A DNA stretch of 64,000 bases from Hymenolepis diminuta (taxonomy: Eukaryota; Platyhelminthes; Cestoda; Cyclophyllidea; Hymenolepididae). Positions 38,033 to 50,800 of this stretch are shown piece by piece. The stretch lies in assembly GCA_900708905.1 (NCBI GenBank), contig CAADRB010000053.1:248001-312000 (forward strand), written 5' to 3'. The translations under genes were made by a program, and so were the position numbers. Within the stretch, counting starts at the first letter, position 1, and the number at the start of each line of letters is the position of its first letter. The notes below the pieces were generated by a model. That model was not told the origin of the DNA. It did not search any database and saw only the letters and a list, made by a program, of their open reading frames with translations.

Positions 38033-39049
38033 TTAAAAAGAAGTTAAAGGATGCCTCAAAGCCTCCTCTGTTTGAGGATTCAGTGGTATCCAGCATTTTG
38101 AATTAGCATCAAACGAAAACTCCAAATTCCCATTCTCAAAGAAATTCTTCCTTTCTACCAGCATGTGAGCCACTAGATCGCCGGTAAGTCTCAACATATC
38201 GTAAAAGTGATTGGTTTCTTGTCGGGGAGTTGTAGAACAATTCGCCAGCTCTGCATTTATTTGCCTCGCCCTTTGAGCAAGATGTACCATATTCCTCAGA
38301 GGAATATTGAATTCTACGAAGCGCAACACGCGGGCAACGGGATCGAAAATGCTGTTAATATGAAGTGTGTCTGAGTAAAGAGAGGCGTTTCGCAGTACAC
38401 TCAAAGGACCTCTAGCATTCGGTTCAATAGAGGCTGGTTTCACCGTGCCTGTTTCAATATCAAATACCACAGCTCGAACTATCGGTTCGTGTATCTGTCC
38501 CCCGCCGGATTCTGTCCTCGGTCTATCATTTAAGTAATAACAAAAGAGAGTTTTCAGTCGAAATCGGTGAGGCGAGGTTAGTAGATAGAACATTATTTGT
38601 GATGTTAATTTCACTGAAAAGCCCCTTTCATCCAGGAAGCCACCAACAATATGTACATCAAGGATTTCTTCGGTACTTTGGTTGAGATGTTCCACAGAAA
38701 CCTCAAAAAATTCCTTTGTCATCTCATAGTAACTCCCATCAAGATGTCCAATAGAAAATCCAATAGAAGATGTGAGAATAACCGCAAGACATGACGTCAT
38801 CTCCGAGGTTCCAGCATAACGGGGAAGAGAACTATCATTTTTACCCGAGCAGTCATATTTAACTACAGCCATTTCATTCTGATGTACATAGAGAACCTCA
38901 TTGCTGGAGCTGATTCGAACTTCTTCAAACTCTAGAAAGTTGTTGTACTCAATAAAAGTGTCAAAAATTTCCTGAAAATTTGATATCCGGTATCTTTTCA
39001 AGTCTTCACCACTTGAATTTAACTGCCTGTCGCAAACCAAGAGTACCAT
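38033..39049 (-). CDS. Protein N-terminal asparagine amidohydrolase (NTAN1-like), copy b
   Basis: A 338-residue single-exon NTAN1 homologue, predicted to deamidate N-terminal Asn in the Arg/N-degron pathway. Family signs are the MVLLV start, LYVHQNEMAV at 53-62 and VHIVGGFLDERGFSVKLT at 132-149. The catalytic-Cys block TSEMTSCLAVIL aligns without gaps to human SDDATTCHIVVL, placing Cys87 (codon complement at 38789-38791) at the nucleophile position. This copy looks catalytically competent. It shares with copy a long blocks such as SEMT-x-VIL, GFSIGHLD and LPRYAG, so the pair arose by tandem duplication. Vertebrate NTAN1 is split by many introns; here both copies have none, while the neighbouring INTS6 gene has eleven. 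The ATG lies only 215 bases after the INTS6 stop. Confidence 0.9.
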   Translation of the reverse strand: MVLLVCDRQLNSSGEDLKRYRISNFQEIFDTFIEYNNFLEFEEVRISSSNEVLYVHQNEMAVVKYDCSGKNDSSLPRYAGTSEMTSCLAVILTSSIGFSIGHLDGSYYEMTKEFFEVSVEHLNQSTEEILDVHIVGGFLDERGFSVKLTSQIMFYLLTSPHRFRLKTLFCYYLNDRPRTESGGGQIHEPIVRAVVFDIETGTVKPASIEPNARGPLSVLRNASLYSDTLHINSIFDPVARVLRFVEFNIPLRNMVHLAQRARQINAELANCSTTPRQETNHFYDMLRLTGDLVAHMLVERKNFFENGNLEFSFDANSKCWIPLNPQTEEALRHPLTSF

Positions 39050-39064
39050 GTTCTTTGTTTAGCG

Positions 39065-39079
39065 CTGAAAAATGAACCG
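39065..39079 (-). promoter_or_regulatory. Candidate (trans-)splice acceptor before NTAN1 copy b
   Basis: The minus strand reads GGTTCATTTTTCAG and then 15 bases to the ATG. A pyrimidine stretch plus CAG right before a start codon and just after the upstream gene's poly(A) signal is what a spliced-leader acceptor looks like in flatworms. It could instead be the end of a small 5' UTR intron. Confidence 0.4.
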
Positions 39080-39156
39080 TAATGGCAATTACGCCAGATA
39101 ATACTCAACTTGAATAGCACAAAAGAGGAAATTCAAATGTTCAACAATGTAAAAAA

Positions 39157-39162
39157 TTTATT
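39157..39162 (-). promoter_or_regulatory. Candidate poly(A) signal of INTS6
   Basis: AATAAA on the minus strand, about 105 bases after the INTS6 stop and about 110 bases before the NTAN1 copy b ATG. Confidence 0.5.
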
Positions 39163-39264
39163 AGTAGTAATCATTTGGCCTGTGCAAAGCGAGTGCGATT
39201 TCCTCGCTCTTTGTACATTATTTACATACTATGTGCATATATACAAAACCAATACGGCACAGCT

Positions 39265-42024
39265 TCATTTCGATCCATTCACAAGTTGAATTGGTTGATC
39301 CAATCCGTTGACCTTGCCTTGTGCAATAGGGAGTACTCCAATGTACGAACGGTATTCAGTGAGGAGTTTAAACAGATCTACTCTCTTCAGACGCAACGCC
39401 TCCGCCATTACATAGGACACGGCGTCGTATTTGTTTTGGTGATTACCCTTCAATCTTCCAAGGAGGCTATACAACTTGGAACCGTCTAAAAGGGAGATAT
39501 AATTACCCGAGGTAATTTACCTATTGATGAACTTCGTACGATTTCCACAAGTTCATTGACTACTTCAATATTAATTTTGAAGACTGATTCTTCCTGAGAT
39601 GAATGAAAATCACCACTGTCACCACCACCATTCAATTCCGAATGAAAAGAGGATTTATCCAACACAGGCATATGATGGCCGTTGAGATCAGGAACTAAAA
39701 AAAGAGAGTAAATATCAAAAATAATAAAAAACTTACGACTATGAGACCTACTATCTGCAGAATAAGGAGACGAAGCAGGACTATTAGGTCGGGAGACATA
39801 GAGGCGAAAATCTGAAGGCAAAGGACCTCTGACCCTTCCCCTAGGCTTAAAAGGACTCCTTTGCACTTGGAAAGACATAGATCCCGAGAATCCCATATCA
39901 TCGCCAGACACTTCATCAATCAAGAACCCAGCATTCGACTTCCGATGGAACGGATTTCCAAAAGTATCCACACGTTCTGGGGCTTGAATAAGATCCCTCA
40001 AAGGTGCAATACGCGGTTGGGCAAATCTGTAGTTCGTATAATTTCCCATTTCACTGATAGTTTGACTATGAATGCTCTCGCTGTCCATCGGTCGGCCAAT
40101 TCCATCAAGAATGGCATCAAAATTGTCCCTGAGTTTTGGCAACATTCTCCTCAGCTTCGAACGAGGAATGCAGCTGGCATTCTCATACCATTTCCTAGCC
40201 AACTGTTTCTCAACTCCGTTGAACCTCCTTATTTCCATGAACCCTGATGTTGTAATTCTAGAAATCTGAAAATGGAAAAATATACACATAGGTGCCTTTG
40301 AATCTATTGGAAAATTTTTATAAAATCATAAAATCCCTACCAAAATTGACTGAGAAGGTTCCGAAGGAGTAGAAATGACGTTCACCAAATGGTCAAAGTC
40401 AGCTCGAGCTTCTGAATGAAGTCTTTGCATCTCATTTGAGAATTTAAAAGAAATCGCCTGTTTCCCATCGGCTTTAATAACGTTGGGAATCCGTGAGCGT
40501 TCAAAGGCCTTTAATAATTGCTATGTCATAAAGGGAAATGTCAGTAGAAAAAGTGCACATTACTGATTGATAATAACGAGGAATACTTTCGTAGTAAGTG
40601 AGCATTTTCCTAATCCATAATTCCGTTATGCGCATTCCATAGGGACTATCCAAATCACCTAACCAATAATCGTCAGCAAGGAATAATACAATTTACATAA
40701 GAGTTCCGATAAGAAGGGATAATTGTACGGAAGGATGTATAGATGCACTTTAAGGTCTTGGGATAGTTTACAATAACCAAACGGTGCGTCTCCGTTTAAA
40801 CCACTACGTTTCACAAAACACGGCCATATCACAGAAGGATCTCTGCTTTCAATAATCTTTTGCGTAAGAGGTGATGAATCCAACTCATATCGATCAATGG
40901 GGAAGCTTTCGGGAAATTTGGGAGGTGGTTCTTTTGGAGACAGTACGTGGATGCAAGGATTTGAAGGACGAGGTACCTATGTATACATTAAGGGTGGCAA
41001 GAAAAGATACTCATACCAATGCCTCCAATGAAAGATCAGGCCCAGGCCAATACGCTTCCGGAATCGGCCAAAATGCATTTACTTTGACGTTCTCCCTTTG
41101 TAATACTAGTTGCTTAAATGGTTCCTTATCCGATTTATCTAAAAGAATGAAGATAAGTAACAGGAATGTGCATACCAATAGTATCATCCACGATATCCAC
41201 CATAAGGCCGCAACGAAATCCAGAACAGACACTTTCAATATCTCGGGCGAAATCTCTCGGATCATAAAATACATATACGTTTCCTCCAGTTTCGGCACAA
41301 GGTCTGACCAGATGTTTTTCTGAAACTTCAGGAGGATTCACAAAGTCAACGGTCTCAACCAGTCCCGAGTAATGCAGAATAACGCCATGCATCCAATAAT
41401 CCCATCTGTGAGAGCCGATGGTCAAAGCGAGAACATCATCCCCACATTTATTTGCCAACTACGAATAATATGATTAAAATATGACTTACCTTCTCATTAA
41501 CCACAAGAGAAGCGGATGAGTGAGTTATTACAACTACGACAGCATGCTCGGCTAAAGACGGATTCCAGCCCTGAATTGTTGAATCTGAGATAAAAGGTAA
41601 CCTACCATTCCATAGGTCTCATAATTAGCCTGAAACCGATTCAAATTAAGAATCCTAAATGCATTAGCAATACCTTCTCCAAGGTCTAGCACACCATCAG
41701 GACTAATTTTACTTAAAGCAGCGTGGAAAGATGGTAAATCATGACCCTGTCTCCATACTGACATCTATAATCAAGATATTTCACATAAAAAAATTCCGAT
41801 AACTAACCAAAACATTCTGTGGAAACGGATTGAGTGTAAACAAGAAGAACCGATCCGTGCGGCATTTATTCATACGAGCCTATCAAAAGTTAGCCAATCA
41901 GAAACCAAATTACTTTATACAAGGCATCTACAACCCTTTTCGCTGAATCTAACAAGGTTGTTCCCTGATAGGTTCGTTGGTTCATAGACGCCCTATTATC
42001 GACGACAAAACAAATTAGCGTCAT
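39265..42024 (-). CDS. INTS6: Integrator complex subunit 6 (INTS6-like)
   Basis: A nuclear Integrator subunit; INTS6 links the PP2A phosphatase to the complex that processes snRNAs and attenuates paused polymerase II. Twelve exons join in phase: 42024-41914, 41879-41808, 41764-41606, 41570-41490, 41458-41176, 41138-41017, 40976-40697, 40658-40564, 40520-40341, 40265-39737, 39694-39521, 39485-39265. This gives 768 aa (human 887). The N-terminal VWA domain (about 1-220) has RASMNQRTYQGTTLLDSAK (human SASMNQRSHLGTTYLDTAK) and AFRILNLNR. Central matches are FWPIPEAYWP, SSPLTQKIIE and ILPYNYPFLSELL (about 355-368). Then come MGNYTNY (534) and TFGNPF (562). The last 75 residues match the C-terminal Integrator/SAGE/DDX26 domain. 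The VWA metal site is degraded: DTSAS is DNRAS and ITDG is ITHS. Introns are 31-43 nt except one of 75. The first ATG matches the human start. Confidence 0.93.
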
Positions 42025-44672
42025 GGCAACTGCGTACAAGGTCAGCGAGAAACCGACCAATTAACATCTAGCTGTGGCTAAGGTAGGCGTACTAAAGCCC
42101 TGCCTGCGAATGCTTTCTCGTCTTATATACTGATTACAAACTGGCTAGCTCGATTGCGATTGGTTGTTTTAATTGATGAGGCTCTAAAAGGTAATATAAT
42201 ATATTAGTCGTATCTAATAGCTTATTTACTTGTTTTTCCTATTTTTTTTTGCAAAACCAATCTATAAAATCATTTTATTTATTGTTTCTATCTCAATTTT
42301 GAGATTATTTACTAAATATTTTTGCACAATTCTCAGACAGTTCTTTTACCTAAAAGATCCTCATCATAAGCCACATAAGACAGTTTACTGCGTGATCATC
42401 CTTACTTCGGGTCTATCTTCGTAAGGCTGCTCTTTTGCTGGTGAAATACTCCATTTTGAATTCTGAATAAGGCAACTAATTTCTTTTGTGAATTTAGCGC
42501 CATTGGCCTGTTAGTTAGTAGTGGGCCTTGGTCTTTTAAAATTGTTTTTTTCGGGATGCATGTATTCGCAGTCTAGGTAGCAGTGCAGTAGGGTTGATAG
42601 ATGAAAACTCGATATTCATTTGATTAAGCTGTCCTACATTTCCACTCGAACCATTTTAGTTTATCGCTCCTCTTTCAACAATTTGAACGCTAAATAGTAC
42701 CTACTCGTAGCTGAGTGAGCTCGACTCTATGCGCCATTTCGATTACTGATAAACCAAAAGTAGCAGAGAATAACGAACGTTTACTTTTGTAATTACGATG
42801 ACCCAATGCGTACCGGTTTCAATTTAAGTACGGTAAAGCGAAAGTGCTCACTTTTAGTCTTTCAATCAGATAAATTCAGCTGACACCTTGCAATGTTCCG
42901 TTTAATCCGGGCATCTCGTTTCTTTAAGGGTCATAATATTACTCTGTTTTAGGTCTTATGTTTTTTTTATTTATTTAGCTGACTATCTTCTGATATTGAT
43001 ATTTCTTATTCGATTAGTCAGTTAACTAACCACAATTTTAGGGTATCATGAACTTCCTATACTTATATCCGAGGCGGTTTTATTAAATGGCCAAAGCCCA
43101 ATTGCCCAAAGCAGAACCTCCTAACGCCTCAAAGAATTACTTGATCATGAATCGTAAATATCACAGCTGATAAACCGTTTATAGATCCAATCACTTTTTA
43201 ACAAGCCGTTGATTTGTTGTCCTCTCGGCTTTCTAATTGGTTTCCAATTTAACTAATTTGTATACTCGATAATCATTGGCAGTTACTTAAGCGTTCATCT
43301 GGGACAATTAGGTTGCATTGAAACGTTTCTTTCTTTACAATGTCTTGGTTCAAAGTAGTGTCATTGAAAGTAATTTTAAACAAATCGGGGCTTATATATC
43401 AGCGACATATCAGAAATTTTGTTTTGAACAGTCAGCAAAAGTATAAAAGTTTATTTCCTTGAATCTCAGTATACAGGACGCTTACTAGGTGAATTATAGT
43501 TGCCGTGTCTTATTCGTGGTATTTTAATATGCAATAATTAGGAGATAAGCATAGAGCTCAGTGTCTCTAAATTAGCAGATACGATCTGATGCAAAGTATT
43601 TATGTGCTGCAACCGAATCTCTCAACAAATTTCACATTTTTTGAAAAGATTTGAATTAAAAGTTTCACATTTCAATTTTAACGTAAGATTCACTATTCTC
43701 ACAGAAAAATTCACTTTCAACAGCTCAGAAAGAAAATAATATCGATTATTTTCTTACTGTGTTGTCCTCTTACTGGATCATTTACGTTCGCCATGAAGCA
43801 AGCACCAAAATTTGACCGGCTGCTATAATATCCACGGCCTGAGGTTAATGTGATTAGTCATCACCTAACTTGAGCTGAAATCACGGTTATAGGGCTTTGG
43901 TGATAAAGTAAATTTGCAATTTGTGGCGTTTCTTATACATTTTATTTAGCTTAATTTTGTGCGCACTTATTCGAGCTTAATTAACCACATGGCTGAAAAA
44001 TTCGATTAACCAAATTTTCACGTTTTGCGGGCGGTATCGATTTTTAGTTAAGTGAGTTTTTTTACTACTAATTTCAGCCTAATTTTAGTACAATATAGCC
44101 GAATCAATTTGTCCTAGAGCGTGCGAAATTGAAGCAATCAAGGGAAGATTTTGAATTCAATTTATCACCCAACTGGAATAGATGTCACAGTGCGTGGGCA
44201 TGAGTCATCGTACGCGTATGTCTGTTGTCCTAGCCACCCCATACCGAGGCCTGTGACTCAGTCTGAAAATGTGCGTGAATTGACGCGGATACTATACGCG
44301 ATGCTAACACAATCTCTAAGTGCAAAATCTCCAAAATAGCCTTTAAAACAGTATTTAAGCTCAACATTTTCGGTCGCCTAAGCATCAGCAAGGCCTATGG
44401 TATTTTCAAAATTGTAAGTTCTTTATCCATGTAGACAATGCAATATAATGAGACCTTTGGCCGTTTGAGCTCAAATGAAAAATTCCTTAAATCTGAGGCA
44501 AATACGGCAAAGTAAAAAAACATAAGGTAATACCAACTAGAATTGACCTAACATTCTATATTCACCTGAAAGTCGATTAGTGACTGCACAACCATCTTCA
44601 ATATGAGGAAAAAGGGAGGGAAAAAGAGGCTTTCAGAGAAAATTTAGCTTGCTGGCAAGACGTAAGCCTATG

Positions 44673-44708
44673 CCTATTGGTTAGTCATCTTGTCGTCTAG
44701 CCAATAGG
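44673..44708. repeat. Short inverted repeat with CCAAT cores
   Basis: CCTATTGGTTAG at 44673-44684 pairs with CTAGCCAATAGG at 44697-44708, with one mismatch over 12 bases and a 12-base loop. Both arms carry the CCAAT motif in opposite orientation. It could be paired CCAAT sites or a hairpin; no gene start is recognised nearby. Confidence 0.5.
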
Positions 44709-45333
44709 ATGAGGGAATATTTTCATCAGCTTTCCTACCGTTCAAACTCTCGTTATGCAACACGTGGTTTTTAAAGAATTTTTTATATTATTTGAAGGTA
44801 ACCAAATAGTTCATTACCATTATTAACTGAGTCATTTATGTGTATACGCTTTTGATGGGAAAAATTAAAGAAAATGATCGGAGAGTTATTGTATGCTTTT
44901 AATTAGGTTGTGGGATGGACCTATCCCTATTGGCATTGTATGCTTGATATTGTTAGTATGGCCTCATTTGACCTAGATTACATGACTAATGTCTACCTAT
45001 AATCAGTTGTTCCAAAAACACAATTCCTTTGACAAATCAGTGGCAAAGATTAAAGGAGCTGAATGATGTACTTAACCATAATTTAAGCTCCAAGTATTGC
45101 TCTTTAATTTCAAGAAAGTCTTCACCACGCAAAGGAACGGAGGAAAAGGTCGGAATGAAAAGAGAGTTATTTTAAGAAAAATCAGAGATGTCCAACCGAG
45201 AGTAGATAAAATGAAATTTTGTGTGGTCTAATTAAAACTTGCAGTTAAAATCGGGAGCGTGGGGGTTATAGGGTCAAATTATTGGTCAGCCAGGATATAC
45301 GGAGAATAGTTATGGAGGGAGCATCTTGCAGTA

Positions 45334-45480
45334 TTGCCGTAGCGATAACATTCTATTTAAGGGATTTCTGTGAACCTTTCCAATAGCGTTTGCCAGGTTA
45401 GAGGTCATGAGTCGCTACTGATTAGTGCTCGTCCAGTAAACGGCATTAACTAAATTTTCAGGATATTACTTTCAACAGAT
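45334..45480 (+). repeat. tRNA-like SINE fragment
   Basis: An A-box-like TTGCCGTAGCG at 45334-45344 is followed by AGGTTAGAGGTCATGAGTCG near 45396 and CCAGTAAACGGCATTAACTAA, resembling the copy at 31975-32170. An insert seems to separate the two boxes more than in that copy. Confidence 0.3.
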
Positions 45481-47711
45481 TAGGGATTTATCTAAAACTA
45501 TGAGTTTAAAGTAATAGGCAAGTAACCCTCACTCAATCTGTTGGATTCAATGAAAGCTGGTCAGTGAATATCACATACTTTCAATTAAAAGTGCAAAAGT
45601 TGGATAACAAAATGTAAAAACTGAAAAAGATTCTCTTAAAAGCAGTCATTAATCGGACGGGTTTCAACAAATACACCTTAAGCTTGTATAAAATGTTGAC
45701 TTTTTGTTACGAATAATTGAAGAATTACATAATTTTAACAGTGTATTAGGTAGTGATAAATAAGATCTGAGATAAATACATTTGGAACTTTGATTAGCAC
45801 AATGTGACTTTTCTGCACCGTAATTTTTAATAACTACAATTGGCTTTTAAAGTAGAAAAAAAACACAGACAGCTCTGAGGATAGTAATGCTACATTTGGA
45901 GGGCATACAGATCAACATTGGCTTGCGCACTTTCGGTTTCAACTTGGTTAACATAAACAACACTAGAATCTAATAGTTTCGTAGAATAATTGGTAAAGGT
46001 GCAAATTTTGGATTTAATTAGATAAGAACAAATATTTGTATCCGGACTTAGATTTTACATGGTTTCGCAATACGCCGATCTATCCCAAAAATTTTTAGAT
46101 ATATAAAACAAGAAGAATTGGTCTTACGTAGTATGTTGCTATTAATTGCAAAGAGAAAAAATAGAATTTTAAAATAGGGGAAAGCATCTAAACAGAGAAA
46201 ATTGTAAAATAGTCAAATGATCGTATTGAAGTAGAAAATAGGGTCTGGGCACCATATGGATCTTACTTTGGTCAGAATTCTTCCATTCATTTGTTAAATT
46301 ACTTTAAAATAAATGGGATGATTCACTGCCACTCGTTCTGAATTTCGAATTTTGGGATTTGATCAGTCGAATGGATTAATTGGTTCCTCATGCCACCTTG
46401 AATAATTCATCTCTTCTAATAACCATGGGCAGCTTGTTGATATTTGTTCAGAGACTTCTAATATAGCAGAACCCAATGAAGTTTACTTACAGTGAACCTT
46501 CAGTCTTAGTGTTGATATTGAAACTAATCAATTCACAAACTGTCAAAAAACTTAGTTTACTGAGACAGTTAGAGCTAAAATTATAAAATTTAGAGGGTGA
46601 AAATAGGCGGCCACGTAAACGAGGGAAATAGTGAAGAAGACGGGTAAATTGAAAAACCCAAAATTAGATAAAAGATATTTCTTTAGTAATTTTCTATTTC
46701 TACAGGATCGTATTTTTCGTTATAATGCAAATGAACAGCGATTAAACTGAAAGCAGGAAGTGCCTATTTAAAGGAAACTTGTTCCAAGTCAACGTGATAA
46801 CTTACAAAAAGAGCACACAGGCAGTTTATAAATTATTCCAATCCAGGGCAGTGCAATCGCTTATCTGAATTTTCGGGGAATGGAAGACCACATTAATTAT
46901 AATCATGTTCGTCTAAATTTATTTATTTTTCCTGCGGTTGCTAAGAATAAACGAAAACACTCAGGAACATGGTCATGAAGCAACTAAACCAAACAGCTTA
47001 TATTTAGTCCAAATATAAAATCGTATATAATTTAGACAGTATCCTGCAGGAAAGTGAAATTTGGCTTTATAGCGATATTCAAGATAATTATTTGTTTCCT
47101 TCTTAATCATTAAATGTTCGTATCAAAATACAAATTAAATAGAGGAGAGCAAGATCAAATGAATTTGCTTGAAAACAAAAATTTCCCGTTGCTAGTGACA
47201 CTTCTTTATACTCAGACCCTCCTCGATTCGATCCAATTTAATATATACGTACACACAAATTGTAAATACATTATTAAACTTGCACTTGATCGTTAATCAC
47301 CCTCACAAGCTTCTAAATTCCGAAGTATTATAGAATATACCGTTAGTTTTCTCACTATAAATATAATTAATTAAGCGTGTATATAATCATCTTTAGTCTC
47401 TAAGTTCGGGCGTTTTTTACCTCTCTTTCACAAGTCATTTGATTCGTTTCTTCAACGTATGGGAATGGTCTTAATAATAAACAGAAGTAATCAAGAAGTT
47501 TATTTAAAATCCTATCATGTGACTATTTGCATTGAGATGAACTTGTAATATACACATAAGGATAGTTTGCTTTCTCACGCTATTAGTTGTTCTCCTTAAG
47601 AGGCTGCGAATTCACGCTAGTTATTAAAATCCTTTTGGTGATTGCGCCCCCTACCCCAACAGAATATCCCCTTAGTTCAGTGGCCTATTTTCAGAATTCG
47701 AAATCCGTATG

Positions 47712-47880
47712 CAAAGGGTGTAGCCGTCAACGTTTGTCTGCTAAGTCAAAAGTCACAGATCGATGCCCATCAACATTTGTAGTTAATTCTTACCAATAAA
47801 AGGGATGATAGAACATGAGTTTCTCATAGGAGCGGCTTCAGGATATTTCCTCCCTATCCAAGTAAGAGTTCGGTATCGCT
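47712..47880 (+). repeat. tRNA-like SINE fragment
   Basis: GGTGTAGCCGTCAACGTTTG followed by CTAAGTCAAAAGTCACAGAT and CGATGCCCATC aligns with the A- and B-box region of the copy at 31975-32170 (GGCGTAGCGGCTAATGTCTA ... CGATGCCCACC). The tail TTTCTCATAGGAGCGGCTTC also resembles the other copy's tail. Confidence 0.4.
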
Positions 47881-50800
47881 TCTCCTAATGGGTCTGGGAA
47901 GTTTTTAGTTCTGAGTCAATCGACCAACACATGACGGGGAGAGTATGTGGATATTCATTAATTAATCTCAAAAGACCATTTAATTTGATAAAAAAGAGGC
48001 TTTGCTTATTCATTTTTGCTAAATAGATAACAATAGAATGAATAAATTGCAATGGTTTCGCGAATTCATATTTCTAAGATAGCGATCGGAATAAACATCA
48101 ATTCAGGTTGTTTATTTTCCCTTACCTTGCGATTGATAAGATAGTACATGCCAAATTATTTTTGAATTCTCAATTAAATTTCCACTTCAAAATCTCACAA
48201 TTAACTTGAAAAGTGGTGTTAAGAAAAACTTCGAAAGCTTTGGAATTTTTATTTTTTACGATGATGCGATTTTTATAGTGATTCTTAGTCATGACGACAT
48301 TATGATTAACATTCGATTGTTTCTATTTGCTCCTGATTGCTATGCCACGTATTATTTACTACCTATTTGATATGTAGATATTTCTTATTCAAATGCAAAA
48401 CTAAGTGTTTAAATTTTACTCGACAACACCTGCCGCAATCGGAAATCGATATTTCACTGCACGAGGTGTTAAATTAGCATATGCGCCTTAAAAATTAATT
48501 TGATTTTTATGCATAATGGAAAACGTACATTTATCGATTAAGATTCCCGCCAAAATCTGATCGGCAAATTGTATGAATTAGGAGTAAAGTGCTGCGATTG
48601 AAAATCAATATTTCAACGCTCGCTAGACTAGATTTAATTTTAACCCAAGCAAACATTTCGTGAACACATAGATTAAATTGAGCTTCATTAAAGTGCCGTT
48701 TTCCATCACGAACGGGGATAAATTCATACGAAATCCATTTAAAGCAATGGTCGAAGCAGATCGAAAGCTAAACCAATCAATTTATAATACAGACTTATTT
48801 TTCATACAAAGGGTAAAAAAGTGCTTCCTCATTATTTTTGTCAACAATGAGAAATGCGTTTTACAATTGGAGATGAATTCGAGCTGTCAGTCATGTCGAA
48901 AGTGTATAGGAATGCAACAGTTGTATGAATGTGAGAGAAAACTAAGCTTGTGTCCTCCAACATAGACACTATGCAAGCGCTAGCTCTGAGAAAGGAAGAG
49001 AATACGTTAACGCACACCACATGGTGTATTGCGGGGGTAGGTGCGCAAGGTTTATATATATATGTACACGCGAACGCGTCAGGGCAGATCACGAAGTAAT
49101 GCTTAGTTGTAGGTATATTCAATATTCTATTAAGTAAACAAGTTATAAACTCTGCCCATTTTGTCAGCTTCTTCATTTTATTATTTACTTCCGGATTCCT
49201 AAAATTCTTATTTTAGAATGAAGGAAGATATCATTGAGACGAATCAGCGGTCACGAATGAGGGATAGACCATTTTTGCTAGGCTGTTACTCTTATTTTAA
49301 CTATTTTGATCTTCATTTTGAATATTTAATCATAAAAAAAGGGTAGTAAGCAGAAAACTTAATGTGATTATCTGTAATGAAAAAGAAGAGATGTTTGTCT
49401 CTCAACTGTGTAGGTAGAAGAGTGAGCCATAGGTATGAGAAATGCGAAATGCGAAAGTTTGAGGGAAGACAGTTAACAATAGGTGGCTTCTAACTCTTTT
49501 GCGCTGACAACTTCTCTTTAAAAAAGCAAAATGTAGGATCTGGAAAACGCTGATTTATGTCAAATAAGAGCTCAGCAAGTCTAAAGATGGGAGAGGCGCC
49601 GCCTCCTAATATTTAAAACCAGATTAACTCCATGTGTAAGCCTTACTTTATTACTGATGTGAACTGATTTGTGAAACACAGGATTATGCGCCTTTACAGG
49701 TGGGCTTTTAATGAATAGAACACCTCCAAATGCTCATGACATGAAGAACTTGTGAGCGAAGCAGTACCAATCGCAACTTAATTTATGCATTTATCGTTAA
49801 TTTCAATACGATTCGTCTCCTTTTCCCCAGTAAATGTAATGTAGAACGCTAAACACTGCCGTCCAAATCATAGCTTTTGATTTAACGGGTGTAACTTTTA
49901 ACTCTTATCATCCTTGAGGAATTCGAATATTTGGCAATCCATTTGTAGAGCAAAAATAACTGAAATAATTATTTATGAAGTTAATGTTAACCTTCATGAA
50001 GTTATGAACACTAATGGTAGAGTTACTCGTATATGTAGAGCAGTTGGAAAGCTGCTGGGAAACCAAACAGTTCGTTGGTTGTGTTTCTACTGGCAGATTG
50101 TTGGAGAGCATTTGTTTGGAACTTGCAATTTGTTAATACCCCGGGGTAGACGGCCGTTATTTAATGTTTCCGACTTATAATATAACCGGGTGGGCTCCAT
50201 TGGGATTGAAGTCTGTATTGACTTATACAAAATTCATTATAATAGTTTAATTTTCTTAGCTTCACAATAGACGCCAACCGCATGACTTAATTCAAATAGA
50301 ATTAGTAAAACCTTAATGCTTTTGTTAAAATTTTTCGAGAAAATCTTTAAAAATTTGAGACGTATTCTGGCAAAGCAGCCCCTTTAAGAGGACAGAGTAC
50401 TAAAACGAGACAAAGTAATGATTCATTACACGCGTTGTCTCTCTCTTCCGCCACAATACATTCGACTCAAAAGAAGTTGTCGAGTCTATCATAAATAGAA
50501 GGCAATTAAGGAACCTGTTTTAATGTCAGAAAGCTATAAATAAACACATTTTACGAAAGAATAAATTAAAAATGAAATATTGATTATGAACTTAAATACT
50601 GACTTCTTACAAGATTAACTGGTAGTTAAATGAAGTAATTTACGATGTATTATTAGCATACAAGTGTAATTTTTGGGCATATTACAGGAATTTGTGCAAG
50701 CCTTGCATATATAGAACGGCATTGAGGTAGCTTGGAAGCTACTTACATATATTGGCTTACTATTAGAGAAATAAGAAGATCCACTCTTACTCACATATAG

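Noticed and set aside
48678..48965. 95-codon plus frame
   Set aside because: No recognised motif or splice context; AT-rich chance frame is the simpler reading.
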